NCBI RefSeq assembly: GCF_943193015.1
Contig: NZ_CALPCM010000020.1
Coordinates: 1 to 50,955, forward strand
Direction: 5' to 3'
From: Hominisplanchenecus_A murintestinalis
GTDB taxonomy: Bacteria; Bacillota; Clostridia; Lachnospirales; Lachnospiraceae
Length of the DNA stretch: 50,955 nucleotides
The notes beneath the pieces are model-generated. The model ran no database searches and had not been told where the DNA came from. It worked only from the letters and a program-made list of their open reading frames with translations. Positions 43,185-50,955 of the stretch are shown piece after piece. Position numbers and translations under genes: made by a program. How positions within the stretch are numbered: position 1 is the first letter of the stretch; each line of letters starts with the position of its first letter.

Positions 43185-46100
43185 CTAAGTGTAATTCATT
43201 TTGCCCTGTTTTTCAATAGACTTTTCCACAACTTTCACATTCGCCTCCCCAAAACGCTCCCTCAGGCTATGCAAAAGCTCATCGCTGACCGTAATGCCCC
43301 AATTCTCCGAAAGACGCTTCACCTGCCGGGGATTTCTTACATAAATCACAACCCTGTCCTTTCCCTCTTCCTCACGGATAAAGCTATAAAGGTCGGACTC
43401 CTGCTTCTCAAAGCTCCCCATATCTGCAAACTGTACCCACAGCTCCCTGGGGATATCTGAAAAGCTCCAGATTTTGTCACAGATTAGTTTGCTGTCTTTC
43501 TCCTCCTCGCCGGAAACCCTTCCCCGCACAAATACTTTGCTGTCCTCTTCCAAAAGATTTCGAAACCGATCATAAACCTTCGGGAAAATCACGATTTCCA
43601 CAGTCCCCACTAAATCTTCCAGAGTTATAAACGCCATAGTCTGGTTCGTCCGGGTATATTTTACTGTCTTGGCAGCAATCATGCCGCCGAGAACCTCATA
43701 AGCGCCGTCCTCTGCCTTCACTGCCCCTGTCTCCTCATCCTGCATAAAATCCGAGGTGACTGCCGAGATATTCTTCCTCCACAAAGCTTCATAATCATCC
43801 AGCGGATGGCCGCTTACATAAATTCCGAGCACTTCCTTCTCAAATGCCAGCAGCTGTTCCTTGTCATATTCGCCCACATTCGGAAGATGGATTTCATACG
43901 CCGATTTTTCCTCTTCAGACACCAAATCAAACAATGAAAGCTGCCCTGCCATCGCATGTTTTTTCTCCTGGTTCACACTGTCCAGAATTCTGACATAAAC
44001 CATCATAAATTGCTTTCTCGTACCGCCCAGGCTGTCCAACGCCCCCGACTTAATAAAACTCTCAATGGTTCGCTTATTTACCTCTTTTCCGGAAAGGCGC
44101 TCAATAAAATCCTGCAGGGATTTATATTCCCCCCGCGTCTCACGCTCTGACACGATGGCGTCAATCACCGGCTTCCCTACACTCTTAATCGCAGACAGCC
44201 CATAGCGGATATTCTGCCCATCTACTGAAAAGCCGCCCTCTCCCCGGTTGATATCCGGGGGCAAAATCTGTATTCCCATCTGACGGCAGGAATAAATATA
44301 TTCCGACACCTTGCGGGTATTGTCAATCACCGACGTCATCAGCGCAGCCATAAATTCTACCGGATAGTAATATTTCAAATATGCTGTCTGATAGGCCACC
44401 ACAGCATAAGCCGCCGCATGGGACTTATTAAACGCATATTTTGCAAAGTCAATCATTTCATCATATATTTTATTCGCTATTTCTTCCTTTATCCCGTTTT
44501 TGATACAACCCGGTACGCCCTCTTCTTCATTTCCGTATACAAAATTCTGGCGCTCCTTCTGCATCACCGCCGCCTTTTTCTTCGACATCGCACGGCGCAG
44601 CAAATCGCTCCTCCCCAAAGTATAACCGCCCAGCACGCGCACGATCTGCATAACCTGTTCCTGATACACAATACAGCCGTAGGTGGACTCGAGAATCGGA
44701 ACCAATTCCGGGCAGTCATAGGTAATTGTCTCCGGGTTGTTCTTTCCGCGGATATACTGAGGAATGAAATCCATAGGTCCGGGACGGTACAGGGAAATTC
44801 CCGCGATAACATCCTCCAGGCTCTGCGGCTTTAGCTCTTTCATGAAATTCTTCATCCCCGCGCTCTCCAGCTGGAAGATACCGTCCGTCCGTCCTGTCCC
44901 CAGGGAATCCAGTACTTTCTTATCGTTGTAATCGATGGTATCCATATCGATTACTTTCCCGTTGCTTTTCTCCGCCATGCGGACTGCATTCTGGATAACC
45001 GTCAGGGTACGCAGACCCAGGAAGTCCATTTTCAAAAGCCCCAGCTCTTCCAGCGTCGTCATGGTGAACTGGGTCGTAATCGAACCGTCGCTGGCTCTTG
45101 AGAGCGGCACATATTCATCCACTGCCTTCTGGCTGATAACAACTCCCGCCGCATGCATGGACGTATGCCTGGGCAGCCCTTCCAGCCTCCGGGACATATC
45201 GATTAGTGTGTGTACCTGCTCATCTTCTTCATAGAGCTTATGCAGCTCGCTGTTCACTTTCAAAGCCTTGTCAATCGTGATATTCAGCTCCTGCGGAATC
45301 ATCTTCGCGATAGAATCTACCATTGCATAAGGCAAATCCATCACCCGTCCCACGTCACGGATCACGCCGCGGGCTGCCAGCGTACCAAACGTAACAATCT
45401 GTACCACACGATCTTTCCCATATTTGCGCACCACATAATCAATCACTTCCTGCCGTCTTTCAAAACAGAAATCCACGTCGATATCAGGCATCGACACCCT
45501 CTCAGGATTCAAGAACCGCTCAAACAGCAGGTCATAGCGGATAGGGTCAAGCTGCGTGATTCCAAGCGTATACGCTACCAGGCTTCCCGCCGCAGACCCT
45601 CTCCCCGGCCCTACAATAATATCATTGTCCCGCGCATATTTGATAAAATCCCACACAATCAGGAAATAATCTACATACCCCATCTCTTTGATGGTATTCA
45701 GTTCATAGTCCAACCGCTCCTTCAAAGCCTCTGTAACGGCCGGATACAACGCTTCCAGCCCTTCAAAACAGAGCTTATTTAAATATTCCCAGGAGGTATA
45801 TCCGCCTGGCACATCGTATTTCGGAAGCTTCGTCACGCCAAACTCAATCTCCACATGGCAGCGCTGCGCAATCTTGTGCGTATTCTCCAGCGCCTCCAGC
45901 GCATAAGGAAAAAGCTGCGCCATTTCCTCGGGAGATTTTACATAATACTGGCCGCCCTCATAGCGCATCCTGTCCTGATCCGCCAGCTTCTTCTGTGTCT
46001 GCAGGCACAGAAGAATGTCATGGGCGCTCTCATCCCGGGCATACGTATAGTGTACGTCATTCGTCGCCACCAGCTCGATTTCCAGCTCCCGGCTCATGCG

Positions 46101-46673
46101 CAGAAGCTGCTGGTTCACCGTCTTCTGCTCCGGAATCCCATGATCCTGAAGCTCCAGAAAATAATTCCCTTTCCCGAAAACCCCTTCATATCTCAGTGCA
46201 GCGCGCTTCGCCTCTTCATACATTCCACGTACCAGATACCGTTGCACTTCTCCTGCAAGGCAGGCGCTCAGCGCAATAATTCCTTCATGGTATTCCTGCA
46301 GTACCTCCATATCCACCCGCGGTTTATAATAAAAACCTTCTACAAAGCCTTTTGACACGATTTTCATTAAATTTCCATAACCAACATTATTTTCAGCCAA
46401 AAGTACCAGATGGTGATATCTGTCCTCCCCACCTGAGGCTTCCTTGTCAAAACGGGAATTTGGCGCCACGTAAACTTCGCACCCCAACACCGGATGAATC
46501 CCGGCCGCTTTTGCCTCTCGGTAGAAGTCAATGACGCCAAACATCACGCCATGGTCTGTAATCGCCGCACTGTCCATGCCCAGCTCCTTGACCCTGGCTA
46601 CATATTCCTTTATCTTATTCGAACCGTCCAGCAAACTGTATTCTGTATGGACGTGCAGATGTGTAAAATTCAC
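43185..46673 (-). CDS. dnaE: DNA polymerase III alpha subunit
   Basis: 1162 residues. An N-terminal PHP domain (FTHLHVHTEYSLLDG, ITDHG) is followed by the polymerase core with the catalytic PDIDVDF aspartates, GRGSAAGSLV, and a C-terminal OB fold (TRTNQTMAFITLED). It is the DnaE type, which in Firmicutes extends RNA primers beside PolC. The start is GTG 46673 with AAAGGGG 7 bases upstream, which reads straight into the conserved FTHLHVH. It is preceded by a CPBP protease gene and followed by pfkA. Confidence 0.96.
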   Translation of the reverse strand: MNFTHLHVHTEYSLLDGSNKIKEYVARVKELGMDSAAITDHGVMFGVIDFYREAKAAGIHPVLGCEVYVAPNSRFDKEASGGEDRYHHLVLLAENNVGYGNLMKIVSKGFVEGFYYKPRVDMEVLQEYHEGIIALSACLAGEVQRYLVRGMYEEAKRAALRYEGVFGKGNYFLELQDHGIPEQKTVNQQLLRMSRELEIELVATNDVHYTYARDESAHDILLCLQTQKKLADQDRMRYEGGQYYVKSPEEMAQLFPYALEALENTHKIAQRCHVEIEFGVTKLPKYDVPGGYTSWEYLNKLCFEGLEALYPAVTEALKERLDYELNTIKEMGYVDYFLIVWDFIKYARDNDIIVGPGRGSAAGSLVAYTLGITQLDPIRYDLLFERFLNPERVSMPDIDVDFCFERRQEVIDYVVRKYGKDRVVQIVTFGTLAARGVIRDVGRVMDLPYAMVDSIAKMIPQELNITIDKALKVNSELHKLYEEDEQVHTLIDMSRRLEGLPRHTSMHAAGVVISQKAVDEYVPLSRASDGSITTQFTMTTLEELGLLKMDFLGLRTLTVIQNAVRMAEKSNGKVIDMDTIDYNDKKVLDSLGTGRTDGIFQLESAGMKNFMKELKPQSLEDVIAGISLYRPGPMDFIPQYIRGKNNPETITYDCPELVPILESTYGCIVYQEQVMQIVRVLGGYTLGRSDLLRRAMSKKKAAVMQKERQNFVYGNEEEGVPGCIKNGIKEEIANKIYDEMIDFAKYAFNKSHAAAYAVVAYQTAYLKYYYPVEFMAALMTSVIDNTRKVSEYIYSCRQMGIQILPPDINRGEGGFSVDGQNIRYGLSAIKSVGKPVIDAIVSERETRGEYKSLQDFIERLSGKEVNKRTIESFIKSGALDSLGGTRKQFMMVYVRILDSVNQEKKHAMAGQLSLFDLVSEEEKSAYEIHLPNVGEYDKEQLLAFEKEVLGIYVSGHPLDDYEALWRKNISAVTSDFMQDEETGAVKAEDGAYEVLGGMIAAKTVKYTRTNQTMAFITLEDLVGTVEIVIFPKVYDRFRNLLEEDSKVFVRGRVSGEEEKDSKLICDKIWSFSDIPRELWVQFADMGSFEKQESDLYSFIREEEGKDRVVIYVRNPRQVKRLSENWGITVSDELLHSLRERFGEANVKVVEKSIEKQGKMNYT

Positions 46674-46689
46674 TCCGTACCCCTTTCTG

Positions 46690-47622
46690 TCACAGCGGCA
46701 GGCCTGTCTCCTGCAAAATCATATATGCCACTCCCACCGCAGCCGCAGCCGCAAACGCCGGCGTCACAAAGCTTCTTTTCACTCCCTCCGGCAGTTCATG
46801 CCGCTTAAAACACCACCGCATATGCGCCTCACGCTTACAGTGCTTTGCCATCCAAATCATCACGCCCGCCGCCAGCGCCGTAGAAAACAGCGCCAGGATT
46901 CCCATTCCCAGCATAACTCCCAGCAAGGACTCCTGCGTAATCTCTGCCTGTTCTACAGCCGTTCCTCCGCTGCCCGCAAACTCCAACAGCGTTTCCTGCA
47001 GATGCATCAATACTACGCTCCATCCATTTATTACAAAATGCGCTGTCATGGACGCATAAATACTCCCGGTAATCTCAACCAGCATACAAAATGCAAGCCC
47101 CAGCACTGCCGCATAGAAAAACTGGTTTAAATTCCTGTGGGCAAGCCCGAACACCACCGCGCTCGCTAAAGTCCCAAGAATAACGCCCTTTTCCCTGTAG
47201 GCATGGTAAAAAATCCCACGGTAAATCAATTCCTCCACCACTGCCGGAATAACCGCCATCACCATAAGATTCACCCACAGTGGATTACCCATGAGCAGAG
47301 CGCCCGTTTCACTTACATAATTCGTCGCGAACAGCATTGAAAATGCATTGATAAATGTTATCAGCGGAAGCAGCAAAAATGCTGCCAGCGCCGACATCAG
47401 TACCGTAGAGATACGGATTGTCTGAAAAGGTATCCACTCTTTCGGCCGGATGCGCTTAAAAACCATATACAAAATCACCGGAAACATGAAAATAAATTCT
47501 CCCGCCACATTCAGCTGCGTCACGCTCAGGTGAATTAACAGCCTTCCCAGAAGATATGGCGCGGCAATCATCCATAGAGTCATACCGAAAAATAATCGAT
47601 TTATACTTTTTGTCTTATCCAT
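46690..47622 (-). CDS. CPBP-family intramembrane metalloprotease
   Basis: 310 residues with about eight membrane helices. The Abi/CAAX motifs are EELIYRGIFYHAYRE, FGLAHRNLNQF and HFVINGW, which supply the Glu and His active-site residues. Family members process prenylated or leader peptides, or give self-immunity to bacteriocins; the target here is unknown. ATG 47622 is chosen because the frame extends upstream to 47787 only by overlapping the CvfB gene, and the upstream residues are Arg/Asn-rich and not conserved-looking. Confidence 0.9.
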   Translation of the reverse strand: MDKTKSINRLFFGMTLWMIAAPYLLGRLLIHLSVTQLNVAGEFIFMFPVILYMVFKRIRPKEWIPFQTIRISTVLMSALAAFLLLPLITFINAFSMLFATNYVSETGALLMGNPLWVNLMVMAVIPAVVEELIYRGIFYHAYREKGVILGTLASAVVFGLAHRNLNQFFYAAVLGLAFCMLVEITGSIYASMTAHFVINGWSVVLMHLQETLLEFAGSGGTAVEQAEITQESLLGVMLGMGILALFSTALAAGVMIWMAKHCKREAHMRWCFKRHELPEGVKRSFVTPAFAAAAAVGVAYMILQETGLPL

Positions 47623-47635
47623 ACCGGTCACCACG

Positions 47636-48469
47636 CTATAATTTTTTAATCCTGTTTTCCATGATCTGAATACGCCCCTGTTTATACAAACGTCCCACCG
47701 CGCGTTTAAAAGCCGCCTTGCTGATGCCGAATTCGCGTTTAATAATCTCCGGAGATACTTTCTCCCCAAAAGGCAGAACGCCCTCATATTCCTCGATGAC
47801 TTTCATAACCAGTTCTGCATCCTTATCCATCTGGACTTCCACCCGCTCGTTTGGGCTGAGATCCAACTTTCCATCCGGCTTCACTGCCGTAACCCGCACC
47901 TGTATCGTATCGCCTATCCGGTAACTCCCCGCTGCTTCCCGCTTTGGAATCAACCCAGAATAGCGGTTATCCACCGCCACAAACACGCCAAAGTTCCCTT
48001 CCGTCTCATAAATCGTCCCGGTCACACGATCATCCTTCTGATATGGGGAATCTGTCTCCAGATATTCATATACATTCATGGTCGCACAGAATCTGCGGCT
48101 TTTATCCAGATAAACCGCCGCCAGCACCTTCTCTCCCTGGGCAACCCGCCTGCTCTGCTCCTTAAAGGGCAGAAGCAAATCCTTCTCCAGCCCCCAGTCC
48201 AGGAATGCGCCGATATTCGACACCTCTTTAACCTCCATCACTGCAACACCCCCCAGCTCTGCATAAGGCTCCCTGCGGGTAGCAATCATCCGGTCTTTCG
48301 AATCAAGATAAAGAAATACCTCTATCCTGTCTCCGATTTCTGTTTCATCCGGCACCTCTTTCACCGGGAGCAGCACGCGCTCCTCCGCATCCTTCCCCTC
48401 TGCCAGATACACTCCAAACTTCATCCGTTTCACCACGGTCAATTCCTGTCTTTTCCCTAACTGCAACAT
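47636..48469 (-). CDS. cvfB: CvfB-like S1 RNA-binding protein
   Basis: 277 residues. Three S1/OB-like repeats (about 1-60, 65-130 and 140-210, the last GTIYETEGNFGVFVAVDNRYSGLIP) are followed by a winged-helix end with KREFGISKAAFKRAVGRLYKQGRI. This is the architecture of CvfB/YitL, an RNA-binding regulator of virulence and stress genes. It is the first gene after the promoter at 48510-48538 and leads the cvfB-CPBP-dnaE-pfkA-ktrA-trmH run. Confidence 0.92.
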   Translation of the reverse strand: MLQLGKRQELTVVKRMKFGVYLAEGKDAEERVLLPVKEVPDETEIGDRIEVFLYLDSKDRMIATRREPYAELGGVAVMEVKEVSNIGAFLDWGLEKDLLLPFKEQSRRVAQGEKVLAAVYLDKSRRFCATMNVYEYLETDSPYQKDDRVTGTIYETEGNFGVFVAVDNRYSGLIPKREAAGSYRIGDTIQVRVTAVKPDGKLDLSPNERVEVQMDKDAELVMKVIEEYEGVLPFGEKVSPEIIKREFGISKAAFKRAVGRLYKQGRIQIMENRIKKL

Positions 48470-48509
48470 CTCGTCTCCTATTCATCATTCATCTTCTTGC
48501 CTGTGTACA

Positions 48510-48538
48510 ATTGTATTGCATTTGATGGGAGATTTCAA
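48510..48538 (-). promoter_or_regulatory. Promoter of the cvfB-dnaE-pfkA run
   Basis: On the minus strand TTGAAA (48533-48538), a 17-base spacer, then TACAAT (48510-48515). The leader is about 35 bases. Confidence 0.7.
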
Positions 48539-48591
48539 TAGATTTCGGGTACAAACTTCCTACATTTCATCGGTTTCAGTCAAAAAACTCC

Positions 48592-50163
48592 TTATTTCAC
48601 CGCAAGCTCTTCATTCGCCAGCCGCACAACATCCCCTGTACAAATTATAGCTTCTTCCGATTCTCCTAATCTCTTTCCATTGACAAATGTGCCGTTTAAT
48701 GAACCTTTATCTCTTATAAAGTAGCTTTCCTTCTTTCTCAAAATCACCGCATGTTCTCTGCTGACGGCTGCATTTCCTTCAATGCGAATCCCTGCCGCCT
48801 CCCCTTTTCCAATTACAGTTCTTTCCTTATCAGTAAAAAATTCTTCCCCTGTCTTTTTGCGTGCCAGGCATATGGCAGAAATTTGCGATGTTTCTATTTC
48901 CGTTAAGACTTCCGTATCTTTCTGCTCTATCTGTGTGTCCTGATAGTCCTCCCGCTTTTGAGCCTGTCCAGAAGAAATTTCTCTCCTGCTTTGTAAAACC
49001 TCTTGTCCATCCCCATGCATCTGCCTCCGTGGCGTCGTGGGATTTTGTACTTGTAAATTTCTTTTTTTCTCATCAATGCGATTCCTGATAAGTAATTGAA
49101 GCAGCCAAATAAACAGTACTATAAGGATAATTCCAAGAACAATTACTACAATTTTGCTTTTGTCCGTTTTCAATGCCAGATGATTCTTTGCCGCCTGAAG
49201 TGAAGCACAGCCTTCCTCCATTTCTTCCAGTGTCAAGAATCCTGTTTCTTTCATGTCTTTCACCTGAGCCAGCGCCGTCTCCAGTTTCTCCTGTGAATCC
49301 TGTTTATATATACCGCTTTCATATATTTTTACGGATTCTTTATATAAATTCTCCAATTCTTCTTTTTTCTTATCTTTCAGGTAACTGTCATAATAAATCG
49401 AAAAATTATCCAGCACCTCTACAATCTCATTTACTGCCGTAGCCGCATACTGCCCTTCCTGCGGTTTTGAAAGCACAGAATTTGGGATACCGATAACATA
49501 CCCTTCCTCATCCAATAGAACTCCGCCAATACAATCGTCTGGCAGTTCTGCTGCGTATCGGAACGAGTATTCTTTGTCCAAATTTACATCCTTTATCTGT
49601 ATTTCTCCTATATATTCCTCTACATCGCTATCCATAAACTGCTGCCCTTTGATTTCCTGACGGAAAGACAGCACAGAAACTTTCTCCCCAGCTTTCCATT
49701 CAAAATCTTCCCTTAGACGCAGCGGCTGTTTTTCATTGATGATATTTTCTATATTCAATATCGCAAAATCTTTTGCCTTGCTGCTTGCTAAAATGGAAGT
49801 CTCCATCGCCACATCGCCTTTTACAATAATCCTTACAACATCTTCTGCCGGAACTGTATCTAACTGGATTTCATGTTTTTCACAAAAAAGCCTTTTCTCC
49901 TTTTTGGTAATCCTCGCAACACGGTTTCCGGTTATGATATACATTTTCCCCTCCCGGCCGCCGATTAGAAATCCACTCCCAGATTTTACTTTTCGAAAAA
50001 TGCCTTTTTCATCCTTAAAACCTGCCTGAATCTCTACGATCCCTTTTTTTGCCTCTTCAAGACCAGTAAGGCCTTCCGCTAATACATGCCGCGGAATCAA
50101 AAAACAGATTCCTACCAGCCACAACAGACATCCTATTTTTTGAATCTGTAACCTTATTCCCAT
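48592..50163 (-). CDS. Pseudo-trypsin/FHA membrane protein of a type VII secretion-like locus
   Basis: 523 residues. A signal peptide or anchor (about 8-29) is followed by an external trypsin/HtrA-like domain (about 35-255), a Lys/Glu-rich helical linker (262-330), a membrane helix (about 338-359), a polar linker, and a cytoplasmic FHA domain (about 445-520). The FHA domain has VSREHAVI and RDKGSLNGTFVNGKRL, a phosphothreonine reader. The protease-like part keeps SGSGFLI and the Asp132 position (KDFAILNI), but the catalytic His position reads Arg81 (ITGNRVA) and the Ser position reads Ile212 (CIGGVLL). It is therefore almost certainly inactive. It lies just after two WXG100 genes. AGGAGA precedes ATG 50163. 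Confidence 0.85.
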   Translation of the reverse strand: MGIRLQIQKIGCLLWLVGICFLIPRHVLAEGLTGLEEAKKGIVEIQAGFKDEKGIFRKVKSGSGFLIGGREGKMYIITGNRVARITKKEKRLFCEKHEIQLDTVPAEDVVRIIVKGDVAMETSILASSKAKDFAILNIENIINEKQPLRLREDFEWKAGEKVSVLSFRQEIKGQQFMDSDVEEYIGEIQIKDVNLDKEYSFRYAAELPDDCIGGVLLDEEGYVIGIPNSVLSKPQEGQYAATAVNEIVEVLDNFSIYYDSYLKDKKKEELENLYKESVKIYESGIYKQDSQEKLETALAQVKDMKETGFLTLEEMEEGCASLQAAKNHLALKTDKSKIVVIVLGIILIVLFIWLLQLLIRNRIDEKKRNLQVQNPTTPRRQMHGDGQEVLQSRREISSGQAQKREDYQDTQIEQKDTEVLTEIETSQISAICLARKKTGEEFFTDKERTVIGKGEAAGIRIEGNAAVSREHAVILRKKESYFIRDKGSLNGTFVNGKRLGESEEAIICTGDVVRLANEELAVK

Positions 50164-50180
50164 ATTTTTTCTCCTATTTC

Positions 50181-50218
50181 ATAAACAGAAAAGCACCGTT
50201 TTTCCCGGTGCTTTTCTG
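50181..50218 (-). terminator. Terminator or attenuator between the WXG100 genes and the FHA gene
   Basis: On the minus strand CAGAAAAGCACCG, GGAAAAA loop, CGGTGCTTTTCTG, then TTTAT. The stem is 13 bp. It ends the WXG100 unit and may let only some transcription reach the FHA gene. Confidence 0.8.
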
Positions 50219-50231
50219 TGCTCCTGAAATC

Positions 50232-50549
50232 TTATACAATAACATCTCCTGACAGGGCAGATGCCGCTGCTTTATTATCAGCCTCTGCCTTTTCATACTG
50301 TGCCGCCATATTATTTAAATCTGTCACATGTTCATTTACCATTTTAATCATTCGGTTAATATCATTCTGCAGCTGTTTAAATTTTTTTGTATAAGCATTT
50401 GCCGCATCCCCGCTCCAAACGCTTCCCGTTAAGCTGTTTACCAGATTCATCATTTGATTTGTCGTACTCTTCAATGCGTTTCCCGTCTGTTGAAATGAAC
50501 CTGCCGTACTTCTTAATTTCGCTGTATTAACTTTAATTGTACCTTCCAT
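50232..50549 (-). CDS. WXG100-family type VII secretion protein (copy B)
   Basis: 105 residues, two predicted helices joined by the WXG turn (Trp45-Ser-Gly47 in SVWSGDAA). Near the C-terminus is the YxxxE export motif, Tyr85 to Glu89. Such small helical hairpins pair up and are secreted by ESX/type VII machines. GAGGG lies 9 bases before ATG 50549. It directly follows the other WXG100 gene, as in EsxA/EsxB pairs. Confidence 0.9.
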   Translation of the reverse strand: MEGTIKVNTAKLRSTAGSFQQTGNALKSTTNQMMNLVNSLTGSVWSGDAANAYTKKFKQLQNDINRMIKMVNEHVTDLNNMAAQYEKAEADNKAAASALSGDVIV

Positions 50550-50567
50550 ACTTATTTACCCTCCGCT

Positions 50568-50870
50568 TTAATATTTTCTCTGCGTTGCTGTGGAAACATT
50601 TTTCTTCTCTGCATTCTGATATGCCGCCACAATCTGTTCGAGACTTGTTACATATTTCTCAATTGCATTATAAAAGTTATTCATCTGCGTGATATCTTTA
50701 TTAAATGCATTATGGAACTCTGTCTTAGCCTCCCCTTCCCACATCGAATTTAAAGAGCTTTCTGTTGATTTAAGCTGCTCGACTTTGCTTTTAAAAGTCT
50801 TATTCAGATTTCTTAGCTCACCCGCTTTCGATTTTACGGTTCCGGTATTCACAGTAATGTTGTTTGCCAT
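50568..50870 (-). CDS. WXG100-family type VII secretion protein (copy A)
   Basis: 100 residues, helix-turn-helix hairpin with Trp44-Glu-Gly46 (SMWEGEAK) and YxxxE at Tyr84 to Glu88. The Lys/Asn-rich helices are unlike copy B in sequence, so the two are diverged partners rather than a recent duplication. AGGAGG precedes ATG 50868-50870. It is the most upstream visible gene of the locus; the remaining bases to the edge show no complete gene. Confidence 0.9.
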   Translation of the reverse strand: MANNITVNTGTVKSKAGELRNLNKTFKSKVEQLKSTESSLNSMWEGEAKTEFHNAFNKDITQMNNFYNAIEKYVTSLEQIVAAYQNAEKKNVSTATQRKY

Positions 50871-50955
50871 TTTCTACTCCTCCCTATTTAGTCAAGTCTT
50901 TTTTCCTTATTTTTCAAGGATTTTTTAGTTACATATCTCAGATGAATGAGCCAGG
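50871..50955. other. Right-edge sequence upstream of the WXG100 genes
   Basis: 85 AT-rich bases with the WXG100 ribosome site (AGGAGGAG) and a weak TTGAAA box near 50915. No coding region is visible. Confidence 0.5.

Noticed and set aside
47623..47787. 55-residue extension of the CPBP protease
   Set aside because: It lies wholly over the end of the CvfB gene; the residues look like a shadow frame and the membrane protein starts naturally at ATG 47622.

Overview
The window looks like a chromosomal segment of a Lachnospiraceae-type bacterium (Clostridia, Firmicutes). The grounds are the gene orders cysS-mrnC-rlmB-sigH and dnaE-pfkA, a cdaA-cdaR pair, a spore-former type sigma-H, AGGAGG-like ribosome binding sites, a lysine riboswitch, a DUF5688 protein, and two secreted enzymes carrying tandem YYF/GW cell-wall-binding repeats. 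Genus and species cannot be resolved from the sequence alone. No rRNA, CRISPR array, transposase or phage gene was seen. One tRNA gene is present, tRNA-Leu with anticodon AAG.

Layout: 168-1856 is a secreted L,D-transpeptidase on the + strand. 1993-9064 (minus) is a tightly packed, overlapping run of recD2, comF, two uncharacterised membrane proteins, cdaA and cdaR (c-di-AMP synthesis and its control), an HPr-like protein and a small zinc-ribbon protein. mreB (9155-10153) lies upstream behind its own terminator. 10154-10504 is a structured gene-free stretch with a terminator facing a strand that has no gene. 10505-15284 (minus) holds a large repeat-containing surface protein whose SD overlaps the end of trpB, then trpB itself and a DUF5688 gene. 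15580-20180 (+) holds malQ, a plsC-type acyltransferase and a two-component system.

20388-27684 (minus) holds murF, ddl and an L,D-transpeptidase (peptidoglycan precursor and cross-linking enzymes), then sigH, rlmB, mrnC and cysS. 27955-29832 (+) is a secreted NlpC/P60 hydrolase with the same kind of wall-binding repeats. 29896-31564 (minus) is dapB-dapA under a lysine riboswitch. Lysine and diaminopimelate synthesis therefore sits among several cell-wall genes. 31940-40135 (minus) is a relA, MBL hydrolase, hemZ, HD-GYP, hisS, aspS run driven from a good promoter at 40196-40224. The tRNA-Leu gene follows with its own promoter and terminator.

40673-48469 (minus) is cvfB, a CPBP protease, dnaE, pfkA, an RCK potassium-channel regulator and a TrmH methyltransferase, driven from a promoter at 48510-48538. 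At the right edge (48592-50870) two WXG100 proteins and a membrane protein form the visible end of a type VII secretion-like locus. That membrane protein combines an inactive-looking trypsin-like domain outside with an FHA domain inside. The rest of the locus would lie beyond base 50955.

The least described parts are the type VII-associated pseudoprotease/FHA protein, the two membrane proteins fused into the c-di-AMP operon, the A34 tRNA-Leu, the possible small RNA at 10338-10475, and the repeat flanking the response-regulator start.
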